A DNA stretch of 38,322 bases from an uncultured Prevotella sp. (GCA_947165435.1 CAMVAI010000028.1:1-38322); one strand, 5' to 3'; counted from the stretch's first letter, positions 1 through 9,054 are shown. A program made the numbers and translations. The notes: generated from the letters alone by a model not told the origin.

Positions 1-1
1 C

Positions 2-39
2 GTGGAGAGGCCACTGGCGGAAACCAGTGGCCTCTCCAC
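2..39 (-). terminator. Perfect 16-bp hairpin downstream of yebC
   Basis: Arms at 2-17 and 24-39 are exactly complementary, with a 6-base loop. The hairpin lies 52 bases past the yebC stop, where a terminator is expected. The bases that would follow it on the minus strand are outside the window, so a T-tract cannot be checked. It could equally serve a convergent gene to the left. Confidence 0.5.
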
Positions 40-90
40 AAATGGATTTATTATAGAAATGAGGTAAACACACACATTTTGGTTACTCCC

Positions 91-828
91 CTACTCCTCG
101 ACGCCCTCGGGCTTCATGTTGGTATAGACGGTCTGCACGTCGTCGAAGTCTTCGAGCTTTTCCACCATCTTGTCGATGGTCTCGCGCTCTTCAGCCGTTA
201 CGTCCTTCAGGTCGTTGGGGATGCGGGTGAACTCGGCACCCGTCACCTCGAAGCCGTTCTCTTCCAGGTGCTTCTGGATGGCTGCAAACGACGAGGGGTC
301 GCCGTAGATGGTGATGCTGCCTTCCTCTTCGTCCTCGTCGTACTCGTCTTCCACGCCGTAGTCTATCAGGTCGAGAATCATCTCGTCCATGTCCAGACCG
401 TCCTTCCGCTTGAAGGTGAAGACGGCCTTGTGGTCGAACAGGAACGACAGCGAGCCCTGGGTGCCCAGGTTGCCGTTGAACTTGTTGAACACCGAGCGCA
501 CGTCGCCCACGGTACGTGTGGTGTTGTCGGTCAGCGTCTCCACGAAGATAGCTATGCCGTGGGGACCGTAGCCCTCGTAGTTTACTTCCTTGTAGTCGGC
601 ATGGTCTTTTCCCATGGCGTTCTTGATGGCACGCTCGATGTTGTCCTTCGGCATGTTCTCGCGCTTGGCATTGGCGATACAGGCGCGTAGAGCCGGGTTC
701 ATGTCGGGGTCGGGACCGCCGGCTTTCACGGCAATGGCAATCTGCTTGCCAATCTTGGTGAATGTCTTGGCCATGTGGCCCCATCTCTTCAGCTTTGTAG
801 CTTTACGGTATTCAAATGCTCTTCCCAT
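91..828 (-). CDS. yebC: YebC/PmpR/TACO1 family protein
   Basis: This 245-residue protein has the usual length and the typical family start (MGRAFEYRKATKLKRWGHMAK), followed by the conserved run with GPDPDMNPALR and ENMPKDNIERAIK near residues 40-70. A very acidic stretch (DEYDEDEEEG) lies near residues 160-170. Family members bind DNA as regulators or, as shown more recently for bacterial YebC and mitochondrial TACO1, help ribosomes through difficult sequences. Which role applies here cannot be read from sequence. The gene lies 122 bp downstream of pheT on the same strand. I found no TAnnTTTG box in that gap, so transcription from the pheT promoter is likely. The family assignment is secure. 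Confidence 0.95.
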   Translation of the reverse strand: MGRAFEYRKATKLKRWGHMAKTFTKIGKQIAIAVKAGGPDPDMNPALRACIANAKRENMPKDNIERAIKNAMGKDHADYKEVNYEGYGPHGIAIFVETLTDNTTRTVGDVRSVFNKFNGNLGTQGSLSFLFDHKAVFTFKRKDGLDMDEMILDLIDYGVEDEYDEDEEEGSITIYGDPSSFAAIQKHLEENGFEVTGAEFTRIPNDLKDVTAEERETIDKMVEKLEDFDDVQTVYTNMKPEGVEE

Positions 829-950
829 TGTTATTTACGATTTACTGTATTTTCTGTTTTCGATTTATTTATTTTTTTTCGATGTTTCGGCATTTCGTTA
901 TTTCGATATTCCGACATTCCGCCGTCTCGATGCTGAAACGGGCGGTGCCC
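829..950. repeat. AT-rich gap of degenerate TTTCG-type repeats
   Basis: The gap between pheT and yebC is built from loosely repeated units such as TTTCGATATT, TTTCGGCATT and TTCCGACATT. They resemble one arm of the palindromes at 28859-28939 and 38030-38104. No promoter box or reading frame is convincing. It may be a decayed copy of an intergenic repeat family. Confidence 0.35.
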
Positions 951-3470
951 TTAGCGCAGCTCGGCGCCTAACTGTTTCTTCAGCTGGGCAATGAGTTTCT
1001 GCATGATGGCGTCTATCTGCTTGTCGCCCATGGTCTTCTCAGCATCCTGAAGGATGAAGTTGACGGCATACGACTTCTTGCCCTCGGGCAGGTTCTTGCC
1101 CTCATAGACATCGAACAACTCGACCTTCTTGAGGTATTTCTTCTCGGTCTGTCGGGCGATGGCCTCAATCTGGGCAAACTCTACCCCAGCATCGAGCAGC
1201 AGGGCAAGGTCGCGGCTGACGGCGGGGAAGCGGGGAATCTCGGTGTAGAGCACTTTCTGCTTGCGCACAGCTTTCGTCAGTGCGGTCCAGTTCAGCTCGG
1301 CATAATAGACGGTGGAGTCTATGTCGGCCTGTTTCTGCACCTTCTTCGACAGCACACCCATCTCAACGAGCTTCTTGCCGCCACGCTGTTCAATGGTCAT
1401 GCCTGCGGCGAAGAGCGGATTGTCGCTCTTGCGGCGCACCAGCATGCCGGGGTGAGCGCCCACACGTGTCAGTATATTCTCAATGTGGGCGGCCAGTTCT
1501 GCATACGATGTGTCTTCGTCGGCATGTGCCCACGAACCTGCCACGCGCTTGCCGGTGAGCCAGAGTGCCAGATGCTTCTCCTCGCTATAGCCGTTGGCTG
1601 ACAGCCAGTCGGTGCTTGCGCTGTTCTCCTGGCGTTTGTCGCTCGTGGCCTCCGCTGAGTCGGCAGACGTTTCGCGCTTGCTGTAAACATTGCCGAACTC
1701 GAAGAAGCGGCAGTTGCCGTTGCGCCGCTTAGCGTTATGCTCGATGCTCTCCAAGCCGCCATACAGCAGCGTGGCACGCATCACGTTCAGGTCGCTCGAC
1801 AGGGGATTCATAATGCGGACGAGCGTACGCGACTGCTCCTCGTCGTAGTAGGCGGCCTTGGTGAGCGAGTTGTTCAGAATCTCGTTGAAGCCGGCACCCA
1901 CCAGCTGTTCGCTCACCAGATTGGCCAGCTTGTGCTTCTGGTCTTCCTCGCCCTTGATGACAAGGCTCGACTTCAGCTGGGTGGGTATCTCGACGTTGTT
2001 GTAGCCATAGATGCGCAGGATGTCTTCCACCACGTCGCAGGGCCGCTGGACGTCAACACGATAGGCGGGCACGTCGATGAGCATGCCGTCGGCACCTTCG
2101 GAAACAACCTTCATCTCCAGTGACTCGCAGATGCTCTTGATAGTCTCGTTAGGTATCTCCTTGCCGATGAGCGACTTCACATAGTCGTATTGCAGCGACA
2201 CGCGGGCGTCGGCTATCGGCTCGGGATAGACATCGTTCACGTCCATCGACACCTTGCCGCCTGCCAGCTCCTTGCAGAGCAGGGCGGCATAGTGCAGTGC
2301 ATCGAGGGTGCCGTTGGGATCGACGCCGCGCTCGAAACGGAACGAGGCATCGGTGGACAGGCCGTGGCGGCGCGCCGACTTGCGAATCCATGTAGGATGG
2401 AAATAGGCCGACTCAAGCACCACGTTGCGGGTGGTCTCGTAGGTGCCGGACCCCTTGCCGCCAAAGACACCGGCTATGCACATCGGCTCGGCGGCATTGC
2501 AGATGGCCAGGTCGCGGTCGGAGAGCTTGTGCTCTTCGCCGTCGAGGGTCTGGAAGGGTGTGCCGTCGGGCATCGTCTTCACCACAATCTTGCGCCCCGT
2601 CACCATATCGGCATCGAAGCAATGCAGCGGCTGTCCGAGAGCCATCATGACATAGTTGGTAATGTCAACAATATTGTTGATGGGGCGCAGGCCGATGGTG
2701 GTCAGACGGGTCTTCAGCCAGTCGGGCGACTCCTTCACCTCGCAGCCAGTAATGCTCACGCAGGCATAGCGGCGGCAAGCCTCGCGGTTCTCTATCTCTA
2801 CTTCGATGGGAAGGTCGTGGTTGTCGGCATGCAGGGGGGCATCGATGGCCACACCGTTCACCTCGGGGCGGTGAAGAGCCGTCTGGTAGCCGTTCTGCCG
2901 CAGCCACGCATAGAGGTCGCGGGCCACGCCCCAATGCGACAGGGCATCGGCACGGTTGGCGGTGATGTCTATCTCGATGAGCCAGTCGCTCTCCAGGTGA
3001 TAATACTCGGCGGCTGGCGTACCCACCACGGCGTCGTCGGGCAATACGATGATGCCGTCGTGACTGCTGCCGATGCCTATCTCGTCTTCGGCACATATCA
3101 TGCCGAACGACTCGACACCGCGCAGCTTCGACTTCTTGATCTGGAACTCCTTGTCGCCATCGTAGAGCACGCAGCCAAGGTCGGCCACGATGACTTTCTG
3201 GCCGGCAGCCACGTTGGGGGCTCCGCAGACTATCTGCTGCGGCTCGTCCTTGCCCAAATCGACGGTGGTGACATGCAGGTGGTCGGAGTCGGGATGCATC
3301 GTGCAGGTGAGCACCTGTCCGACATAGAGACCCTTCAGACCGCCCTTGATACTTTGAACTTCTTCGAGCGAGTCGACTTCAAGACCTGTAGAGGTCAGCG
3401 CGTCGCACACCTGCTGGGGCGTGAGCGTGAAGTCAACATACTCCTTTAACCATTTATACGATATATTCAT
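951..3470 (-). CDS. pheT: Phenylalanyl-tRNA synthetase beta subunit
   Basis: The protein has 839 residues. It carries an EMAP-like tRNA-binding domain near residues 40-155, B3/4 and B5 domains near 215-480, a catalytic-like core to about 740, and a C-terminal FDX-ACB anticodon-binding domain (from YTEIPRFPAVSRDLALLL near 742). It charges tRNA-Phe as an alpha2-beta2 enzyme with PheS, which is not in this window. The start at 3470 (MNISYKWLKEY) matches the family. A longer frame to 3521 would run through the promoter box at 3511-3518. A Ser/Ala/Glu-rich insertion at about 599-628 is probably a surface loop. Confidence 0.97.
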   Translation of the reverse strand: MNISYKWLKEYVDFTLTPQQVCDALTSTGLEVDSLEEVQSIKGGLKGLYVGQVLTCTMHPDSDHLHVTTVDLGKDEPQQIVCGAPNVAAGQKVIVADLGCVLYDGDKEFQIKKSKLRGVESFGMICAEDEIGIGSSHDGIIVLPDDAVVGTPAAEYYHLESDWLIEIDITANRADALSHWGVARDLYAWLRQNGYQTALHRPEVNGVAIDAPLHADNHDLPIEVEIENREACRRYACVSITGCEVKESPDWLKTRLTTIGLRPINNIVDITNYVMMALGQPLHCFDADMVTGRKIVVKTMPDGTPFQTLDGEEHKLSDRDLAICNAAEPMCIAGVFGGKGSGTYETTRNVVLESAYFHPTWIRKSARRHGLSTDASFRFERGVDPNGTLDALHYAALLCKELAGGKVSMDVNDVYPEPIADARVSLQYDYVKSLIGKEIPNETIKSICESLEMKVVSEGADGMLIDVPAYRVDVQRPCDVVEDILRIYGYNNVEIPTQLKSSLVIKGEEDQKHKLANLVSEQLVGAGFNEILNNSLTKAAYYDEEQSRTLVRIMNPLSSDLNVMRATLLYGGLESIEHNAKRRNGNCRFFEFGNVYSKRETSADSAEATSDKRQENSASTDWLSANGYSEEKHLALWLTGKRVAGSWAHADEDTSYAELAAHIENILTRVGAHPGMLVRRKSDNPLFAAGMTIEQRGGKKLVEMGVLSKKVQKQADIDSTVYYAELNWTALTKAVRKQKVLYTEIPRFPAVSRDLALLLDAGVEFAQIEAIARQTEKKYLKKVELFDVYEGKNLPEGKKSYAVNFILQDAEKTMGDKQIDAIMQKLIAQLKKQLGAELR

Positions 3471-3510
3471 TATTATAACGATTTGACGATTGATTTCCCG
3501 AAATCGGGCA

Positions 3511-3541
3511 CAAAGGTACAAATAAGTCGGCGAAAAGCAAA
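3511..3541 (-). promoter_or_regulatory. Bacteroidota-type promoter of pheT
   Basis: On the minus strand, TTTG (3541-3538) is followed after exactly 19 bases by TACCTTTG (3518-3511). This is a full match to the sigma-ABfr -33/-7 consensus. The leader to the ATG at 3470 would be about 37 nt. Confidence 0.85.
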
Positions 3542-3558
3542 GGAAAATGACGAAAAAC

Positions 3559-5202
3559 TTACTCAGGCACCTGATAGCGGTCGCCAGTTTGCTTGACTAA
3601 CCGGCGGGCATAGGGGGCTGGAAATCCCGGACGAACGACGATAGAGCCCTGCCCGTACTCGGTGCGCGTGAAGCGTCCGTCGGCTTCGGGCTTCACCGCC
3701 ATGTCGTTGTATTTCACCACTAAATAGAAGGCCAACTGGCGCCAGCGAGCCAGCATCTGCTGAGCCTGACGCACGCTGTAGTCGTTGAGGAAACGCTGCA
3801 TCTCGGCTTCGGGCATGTCCTTGGCCTTGGCCTCTATGGCTGGCTGCTGGGCAAAGTAGGCCTGCTGTAGCGAGTCGCGCACGGTCTTGAGCGAAGGGAA
3901 AAGCATGGAATAGCGCGGATAGACCATGTTCGACACCCAGTTCTCCACCCAGTAGGCATTGCGGTCGCTGAAGTTCAGCTCGTCGGCATCGGGGGTGTTG
4001 TAGCACTCGGGGCGTTCGGTCATCGAGCAATAGACGGGTGTGTAGGCTACCATGTTGCCGTCGTCGTTGCCGAACCAGAAGCAGCCGCCTACCTGACGGG
4101 GCAGCCAGGAGCGCATCTGGCTGACGAACGACCAAGCCGTCTGCTGTGTAGAAATGGGGCGCTCGTTGAAATACTTCTTGCCATCGACATTGAAATAAAG
4201 GGGCGTAGGCCGGTAGGGCATCTGCCAGATGCCGCCGCCGATGTCGGTAGAGTCGATAGCCAGCGGAGTGTCTTCGTAATGGTCGCGCATGTCGGCCATC
4301 ACGTCAGCGACACTCAGCTTTTGGTCGGGTATCACCCAAAGGGGCATGTCTTCGGCATCCTTGTCCTTGCCTAACGCCCAGGGCAGATAGCGGTCCATAC
4401 CCTTGACATGATGGTTGAAGAAGCTCCACACACGGGCATCGCAGAGCCGACGGCCACCGAAGTCGGGGGCGGCATAGGCCTGCTTCCACGAGAAGTCGTC
4501 GTCCTTGCCGTTGAACCATCCCATCTTGCGGGCATAGCGTATGACGTTCTTAGAGTAGAGCACATTCTCCTTGTCCTTCAGCGGGAAACGGCCTATACGG
4601 CTTTGGTTGGCATGGCCGCAGATGGCTTCGTCGGGAATGCGACGGGCCACCCATACCACACGCTCCTTCGAGACCTTTCGGTCGGGTCCGCAGCCTTGCA
4701 TCTCAAGAATCCAGGCTTCTTCTGGGTCGCAGATGGTAAACGTCTCGCCTTCAGAATAGTAGCCGTATGTCTCTACCAACGAGGTCATTACAGCTATTGC
4801 CTCACGTGCTGATTTGGAACGTTGCAGACCGATGTAGATGAGTGAGCCATAGTCGATGATGCCTGTGGAATCGACCATCTCGTGGCGGCCGCCGTAGGTG
4901 GTCTCGCCAATGGTCACCTGCCACTCGTTGATATTGCCCACGACGTTGTAGGTCTCGGCTGCCTCGGGAATCTCGCCAAGATACTTGTTCGTGTCCCACT
5001 CGTATATCTTGCGCATGTCGCCCTTGGCATGCTTGGCAGCCGGAAAGTGGGCCAGATTCATAAAGGCTCCATACGAATCGGCATTGTAAGAACAGATGAC
5101 GCTACCGTCAACAGAGGCTTTCTTGCCAACAATAAAATTGGTGCAAGCAAACGCACAAGCCGAGGCGAAGAGCACCATAGACGTTAAAAGGTTTCTTTTC
5201 AT
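3559..5202 (-). CDS. C69 family dipeptidase, exported
   Basis: The protein has 547 residues and an N-terminal signal sequence ending right before CTNFIVGKKAS. Cys20 would become the new N-terminus and act as the N-terminal nucleophile of the C69 (PepD-like) Ntn-hydrolase family. Family features follow, including DGSVICSYNADSYG, the ITIGETTYGGR-like segment and the YGYYSEGETFTICDPEEAW region. The length fits the exported Bacteroidales members. It probably cleaves dipeptides in the periplasm, in line with the peptide-fermenting habit of this group. It lies 40 bp behind the zinc-ribbon lipoprotein on the same strand. No promoter box is visible between them, so co-transcription is possible. Confidence 0.93.
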   Translation of the reverse strand: MKRNLLTSMVLFASACAFACTNFIVGKKASVDGSVICSYNADSYGAFMNLAHFPAAKHAKGDMRKIYEWDTNKYLGEIPEAAETYNVVGNINEWQVTIGETTYGGRHEMVDSTGIIDYGSLIYIGLQRSKSAREAIAVMTSLVETYGYYSEGETFTICDPEEAWILEMQGCGPDRKVSKERVVWVARRIPDEAICGHANQSRIGRFPLKDKENVLYSKNVIRYARKMGWFNGKDDDFSWKQAYAAPDFGGRRLCDARVWSFFNHHVKGMDRYLPWALGKDKDAEDMPLWVIPDQKLSVADVMADMRDHYEDTPLAIDSTDIGGGIWQMPYRPTPLYFNVDGKKYFNERPISTQQTAWSFVSQMRSWLPRQVGGCFWFGNDDGNMVAYTPVYCSMTERPECYNTPDADELNFSDRNAYWVENWVSNMVYPRYSMLFPSLKTVRDSLQQAYFAQQPAIEAKAKDMPEAEMQRFLNDYSVRQAQQMLARWRQLAFYLVVKYNDMAVKPEADGRFTRTEYGQGSIVVRPGFPAPYARRLVKQTGDRYQVPE

Positions 5203-5242
5203 GTTACTATTATGTTGTTTGTTTTACATATTTTCTGGATTG

Positions 5243-6259
5243 TCACACATTTACGGCACCACAATGCGGGCATGTGCCCCTGGCCGGAATACGGGCCCCG
5301 CATTGCCCGCAACGATAGGCCGAACGAGAAACGCGGAGATAGCTGTAAAGACAGTAATAGACGTAGGTCGCCAGTAGAGGATAGCCTATATAATATAAGG
5401 TGGAGACGCTGAACACCACATAATCAACCGCACAGACGGCTCCCAGTCCGGCAAGATAAAGAATGGCTTCAGAGGCGGGCAGTACACGCCGTACATCATC
5501 TACAGCTGCGGCTGCCACAATGATGACAGCCCAGACAGAAGCCACAAAGAGCCCCAGATGGAATGGCAGGGCAAAGGGATTGAGCGAGGGGTGGAAATAG
5601 AAATGCCGCCACGACTCCGCTCCAAACATCTGGATGGAGGCATAGACAGTGGCCGACATAGAAATAAGCACACAGAGCAGTGTGGGGTAAAAGGAATCGA
5701 TGTCGTTGAAATGGACGATATAGGCCCTGCGTCGCATCAGGTGCTGCAGGGCAAAGGCTCCACCCACCACGACACAGAAGGCGAGGAAGATGAGCAGATG
5801 GGCATCGGAGAAGAAGTCGATGAACTGCGAGATAGGGTCATCGGGCGAAACACCCCGCAACAGCTCATTCTCGCGAATCCAACCTTGCGTAATCTGGTCG
5901 CGTGCCACCTTCACCCATATCGAATCGATGGTGTCGGAAGGCACGGTGGCTATCTCGGCCACTACCACGCGCTCGCCTCGGACCACATAGAGCGAGTCGA
6001 AAGCCATGTCGGGCAGGGCATCGGCCAACGGCAAACGGGGGGCGCGAACCAAGAAATTGTAATTCTGCGTGTAATGATGGGTGGTGGAGAAAGAAATGGA
6101 GTCGATTTGCTGCTTGGTAAGATCCCAGGCGTCAGGACTTTGCTGCCCTTGGTTATAGCACGAGGTGAGCAGCAGGAATAGCGAGAAAAACGGTACCGCC
6201 AAGTACCATTTCTTCATTTTTCTGTTTCTTTTTCTGTTGCCATTTCCCATTGTCTTCAT
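5243..6259 (-). CDS. Lipoprotein-type membrane protein with C-terminal zinc ribbon
   Basis: With the start at 6259 the protein has 338 residues. An inner start at 6217 (MKKWYLAVPFF) would give 324. I prefer 6259 because its ATG overlaps the stop of the U32 gene (TGATG), which suggests coupling. A basic stretch is followed by a hydrophobic signal and a lipobox-like LLLTSC. An extracytoplasmic part of about 110 residues has SH3b-like features (GERVVVAEI, WVKVARDQITQGWI). About five hydrophobic helices follow, then a terminal zinc ribbon with two CxxC pairs (CGQC and CPHC). I do not recognise a named family. The mix of a possible lipid anchor, helices and a cytosolic-type ribbon is odd, and the N-terminal segment may simply be a first membrane helix. 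Confidence 0.8.
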   Translation of the reverse strand: MKTMGNGNRKRNRKMKKWYLAVPFFSLFLLLTSCYNQGQQSPDAWDLTKQQIDSISFSTTHHYTQNYNFLVRAPRLPLADALPDMAFDSLYVVRGERVVVAEIATVPSDTIDSIWVKVARDQITQGWIRENELLRGVSPDDPISQFIDFFSDAHLLIFLAFCVVVGGAFALQHLMRRRAYIVHFNDIDSFYPTLLCVLISMSATVYASIQMFGAESWRHFYFHPSLNPFALPFHLGLFVASVWAVIIVAAAAVDDVRRVLPASEAILYLAGLGAVCAVDYVVFSVSTLYYIGYPLLATYVYYCLYSYLRVSRSAYRCGQCGARIPARGTCPHCGAVNV

Positions 6260-8136
6260 CACGCTTTTTCTCTGTAGCATTTGGAAGCATAGACATTCAT
6301 CTGGCATTGCTTACAATCGAACTCCAGACGGAAACGCCTTCCGTCGGCCAAACGCAGGAAGAGGGGTTCGCGAAACGGCATACGACTACCGCTGCGGCGC
6401 GTACAAAACCCCAACGAGAAGCGCAGGCAATGCCGACATTGCATCAATGGTCCATCCCCACCCTTCAGCTCGAAAGCTGTTGGTTCCATTATACCATAGA
6501 CTTGCTGGGCAAGTCGGTTTGAAACGTTATTGAGATAGGTATAGGCATAGTGTTCTGGGGAAAGGTCCTCTGTATGTGAGAGGATGCCTGTCTTCTGTTG
6601 GGGTTGGCTATTAGCAGTAAGTGCAGCAACCAGCTGCCGACGCAGGTCGGACAACAGGCTGCCGGGAATGAAATAATCGAAGTCGGAGGGTATCTCTACC
6701 CTACTCGCCTCATAGGGTGTGCCGCCTAACTTGGATAACTGGCGTACAATGTTGTCGTGCTGTGGTTTTTCGGCCTGCTGGTGTTCGCAGGCAATGCTGA
6801 CGCTGACGACTTCTGCCGACAACGTAAAGCCGGTGGACTTGGCTATTTCTGCCGACAACGTAAAGCCGGTGGGTATAGGGGCTATACGCAGCGTTAAGGC
6901 AATTTTGCGCTGGGGCACCTGACGGCTCAACAGCCGCTCAAACTCGATGTCGTAATTGCGGTAAAGGGCCATGCCGGGGCGCAGATGGGGCGGCATCTGC
7001 TGTGGGAAAAGCCTATTACCCTCAGCACGGTTGACGCGAAAACCCTCCAACTCGCGGTTCCGATTGATGAAGCACAGGCCGTCGCCATTGGCAAACGATG
7101 CAGTTCCCGCCACATTGAACGAGTCGCGGCGCAGTTCCTTGACACTGCCCACATACTCGCCGATAGCCTTGGGAGTATCTGGCGAGAAGATGTCTGCTTG
7201 CCGTCCCGACAGTGCTCCGTTTTCTGAACGACGGCAAGGCAGAAAATAGGTGGTGAAGCCACGATTGAAGGTCTTCAGCAGATTGGGCGTGAAAGCGTAA
7301 GAACATCGTCCCAGCGAGGCCCGGCAGTAGTCGGACGCATGGCTGGCAATGATGTCGTCAAGCCGTTGGCTGTAGGCCGCAACCACATTCCGAACGTAGG
7401 CGACGTCCTTCAGCCTGCCCTCAATCTTGAACGAGGTGGCTCCGGCCATGATGAGTTCTTCCAGATGGTGATACAGGTTCAGGTCTTTCAGCGACAGCAG
7501 GTGACGCTGGTGCTCCAGTTCGTGTCCGTCGGCATCGACCAGGTCGAACTTCATACGGCAGAACTGGGCGCACGCCCCTCGGTTGGCAGAGCGCCCGAAG
7601 CAATACTGCGAGGCATAGCACAAGCCGCTATAGCTGACGCATAAGGCCCCATGCACAAACACCTCAAGGGGCATGTCGGGAACATCGCGATGGATGGCGG
7701 CTATCTCGCTGACAGACAGTTCGCGGGCCAATACCACCCGACTGAACCCTTGTTGGCGAAGCCAGCGTACCTTGTAGGCGGTACGATTGTCGGTCTGGGT
7801 GGAGGCATGAAGGGCTATGGGCGGGAGGTCCATCTTCAGGATGCCCATATCCTGCACGAGGATGGCATCGGCTCCAGCTTGATAGAGCTGGTGAATCAAC
7901 CGTTCGGCATTGGCCAGTTCGTCGTCGTAAAGGATGGTATTTACCGTCACATAGACTTTGGCGGCATACTGATGGGCATATTCGCACAACTGCCGTATAT
8001 CATCTATGCTGTTGCCTGCCGACACACGGGCACCAAACTGAGCAGCACCGATGTAAACAGCATCGGCGCCACTATCGATGGCGGCAAGGCCACACGACAG
8101 ATTCTTTGCCGGAGCCAGCAGTTCGAGCGGGGTCAT
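6259..8136 (-). CDS. U32 family protein, RlhA/TrhP-like
   Basis: The protein has 625 residues. The N-terminal U32 domain begins with the typical LLAPAKNLSCGLAAIDSGAD and carries the family cysteine region near 166-193 (HGALCVSYSGLCYAS, then RSANRGACAQFCR). U32 proteins are annotated as peptidases, but characterised members (TrhP, RlhA, UbiU/UbiV) make hydroxylations on tRNA, rRNA or ubiquinone and hold Fe-S clusters on such cysteines. The long C-terminal part resembles RlhA-type proteins with a DUF3656 region, so RNA hydroxylation is the likeliest job. The start overlaps the metA stop by 4 bp (ATGA) and the end overlaps the next gene. A 36-bp in-frame duplication lies near residues 422-442. 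Confidence 0.9.
   Translation of the reverse strand: MTPLELLAPAKNLSCGLAAIDSGADAVYIGAAQFGARVSAGNSIDDIRQLCEYAHQYAAKVYVTVNTILYDDELANAERLIHQLYQAGADAILVQDMGILKMDLPPIALHASTQTDNRTAYKVRWLRQQGFSRVVLARELSVSEIAAIHRDVPDMPLEVFVHGALCVSYSGLCYASQYCFGRSANRGACAQFCRMKFDLVDADGHELEHQRHLLSLKDLNLYHHLEELIMAGATSFKIEGRLKDVAYVRNVVAAYSQRLDDIIASHASDYCRASLGRCSYAFTPNLLKTFNRGFTTYFLPCRRSENGALSGRQADIFSPDTPKAIGEYVGSVKELRRDSFNVAGTASFANGDGLCFINRNRELEGFRVNRAEGNRLFPQQMPPHLRPGMALYRNYDIEFERLLSRQVPQRKIALTLRIAPIPTGFTLSAEIAKSTGFTLSAEVVSVSIACEHQQAEKPQHDNIVRQLSKLGGTPYEASRVEIPSDFDYFIPGSLLSDLRRQLVAALTANSQPQQKTGILSHTEDLSPEHYAYTYLNNVSNRLAQQVYGIMEPTAFELKGGDGPLMQCRHCLRFSLGFCTRRSGSRMPFREPLFLRLADGRRFRLEFDCKQCQMNVYASKCYREKA
6811..6872. repeat. 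36-bp-period in-frame duplication in the U32 gene
   Basis: A 26-base stretch at 6811-6836 recurs without mismatch at 6847-6872. The period is 36 bp, so 12 residues are duplicated (TGFTLSAE appears twice) without shifting the frame. This looks like a recent slippage event in a tolerant loop. Confidence 0.9.
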
Positions 8137-9050
8137 ATGATATCGTCAATATTATAGGGCGTCTCTTGATAGACATAATAGTTTATCCAGTTGGAATACA
8201 GCAGATTGGCATGGGCACGCCATGTAACGAGAGGAGGATTGTCGGGATTGTCGTCAACGTAGTAGTAACGGGGCATCTCAACATCGTTGCGTACGTCCTT
8301 GTCGCGCTTATATTCTTTGTCCAAGGTGTTGGGAGCATACTCCAGATGGCCTGTGATGAAGAACTCGCGCCCCCCTCGTGCCATCACGATGCTGACACCA
8401 CTCTCTTCCGACTCAGCGATGAGTGTCAGTTCAGGATGAGCCATAATGTCATCGCGATGCAATTCGGTATGGCGGCTGTGAGGCATCTGGAACACGTCGT
8501 CAAAGCCTCGGAAGATAGGCAACTGGGGAGCAAGAGCCCGCTGGGGGAAAATGCCGAACATCTTTGTGGGCAGCGGGTACTTCGGTATGCCGTAATGGTA
8601 ATATAGGCCGGCTTGAGCAGCCCAACAGATATACAGGGTGCTGGTGACATGGGTACGTGCCCAGGCAAAGATGTCTTTCATCTCGTCCCAATAAAGCACG
8701 TCTTCATACTCCAGCTGTTCTACGGGGGCACCGGTAATAATCATGCCGTCGAACTTATGGTGGCGCAGCTCTTCGAACGAGCGGTAGAACATCATCATGT
8801 GCTCTATCGGAGTGTTCTTAGGGGTATGGCTTTTTAGCTTCATGAAGTTGATTTCCAACTGCAATGGTGTGTTGGACAGCAGGCGGATGAGGTCTGTTTC
8901 GGTGGTTATCTTTAACGGCATCAGATTGAGAATGACTATCTTCAATGGACGGATGTCTTGCATGTGGGCACGCGAGTCATCCATCACAAAGATATTCTCA
9001 TGCTTGAGAAGTTCTATGGCCGGGAGTCTGTCGGGTAATCGTAAAGGCAT
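8133..9050 (-). CDS. metA: Homoserine O-acetyltransferase (MetA family)
   Basis: The protein has 305 residues, the family length, and numbers exactly like the studied enzymes. Cys142 (YICWAAQAG) is the acyl nucleophile, and His235 and Glu237 (FITGHLEY) complete the catalytic set. It activates homoserine for methionine synthesis. Residue 111, in GAPVEQLEYEDV, is Glu. In this family Gly111 goes with succinyl-CoA use and Glu111 with acetyl-CoA use, so despite the common succinyltransferase label I call it an acetyltransferase. It is the first gene of a coupled trio with U32 and the zinc-ribbon lipoprotein. The 95-bp upstream gap holds four short repeats but no TAnnTTTG box and no recognisable SAM riboswitch. 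Confidence 0.95.
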   Translation of the reverse strand: MPLRLPDRLPAIELLKHENIFVMDDSRAHMQDIRPLKIVILNLMPLKITTETDLIRLLSNTPLQLEINFMKLKSHTPKNTPIEHMMMFYRSFEELRHHKFDGMIITGAPVEQLEYEDVLYWDEMKDIFAWARTHVTSTLYICWAAQAGLYYHYGIPKYPLPTKMFGIFPQRALAPQLPIFRGFDDVFQMPHSRHTELHRDDIMAHPELTLIAESEESGVSIVMARGGREFFITGHLEYAPNTLDKEYKRDKDVRNDVEMPRYYYVDDNPDNPPLVTWRAHANLLYSNWINYYVYQETPYNIDDII

Positions 9051-9054
9051 TTAT

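Noticed and set aside
2..39. Inverted repeat at the window start as an insertion-sequence end
   Set aside because: A 16-bp perfect hairpin with a 6-base loop right after a gene end fits a terminator; no transposase or target duplication is visible.
2190..3449. Long plus-strand frame (419 codons) opposite pheT
   Set aside because: It is fully inside pheT, has no recognisable motif and reflects the codon bias of the real gene.
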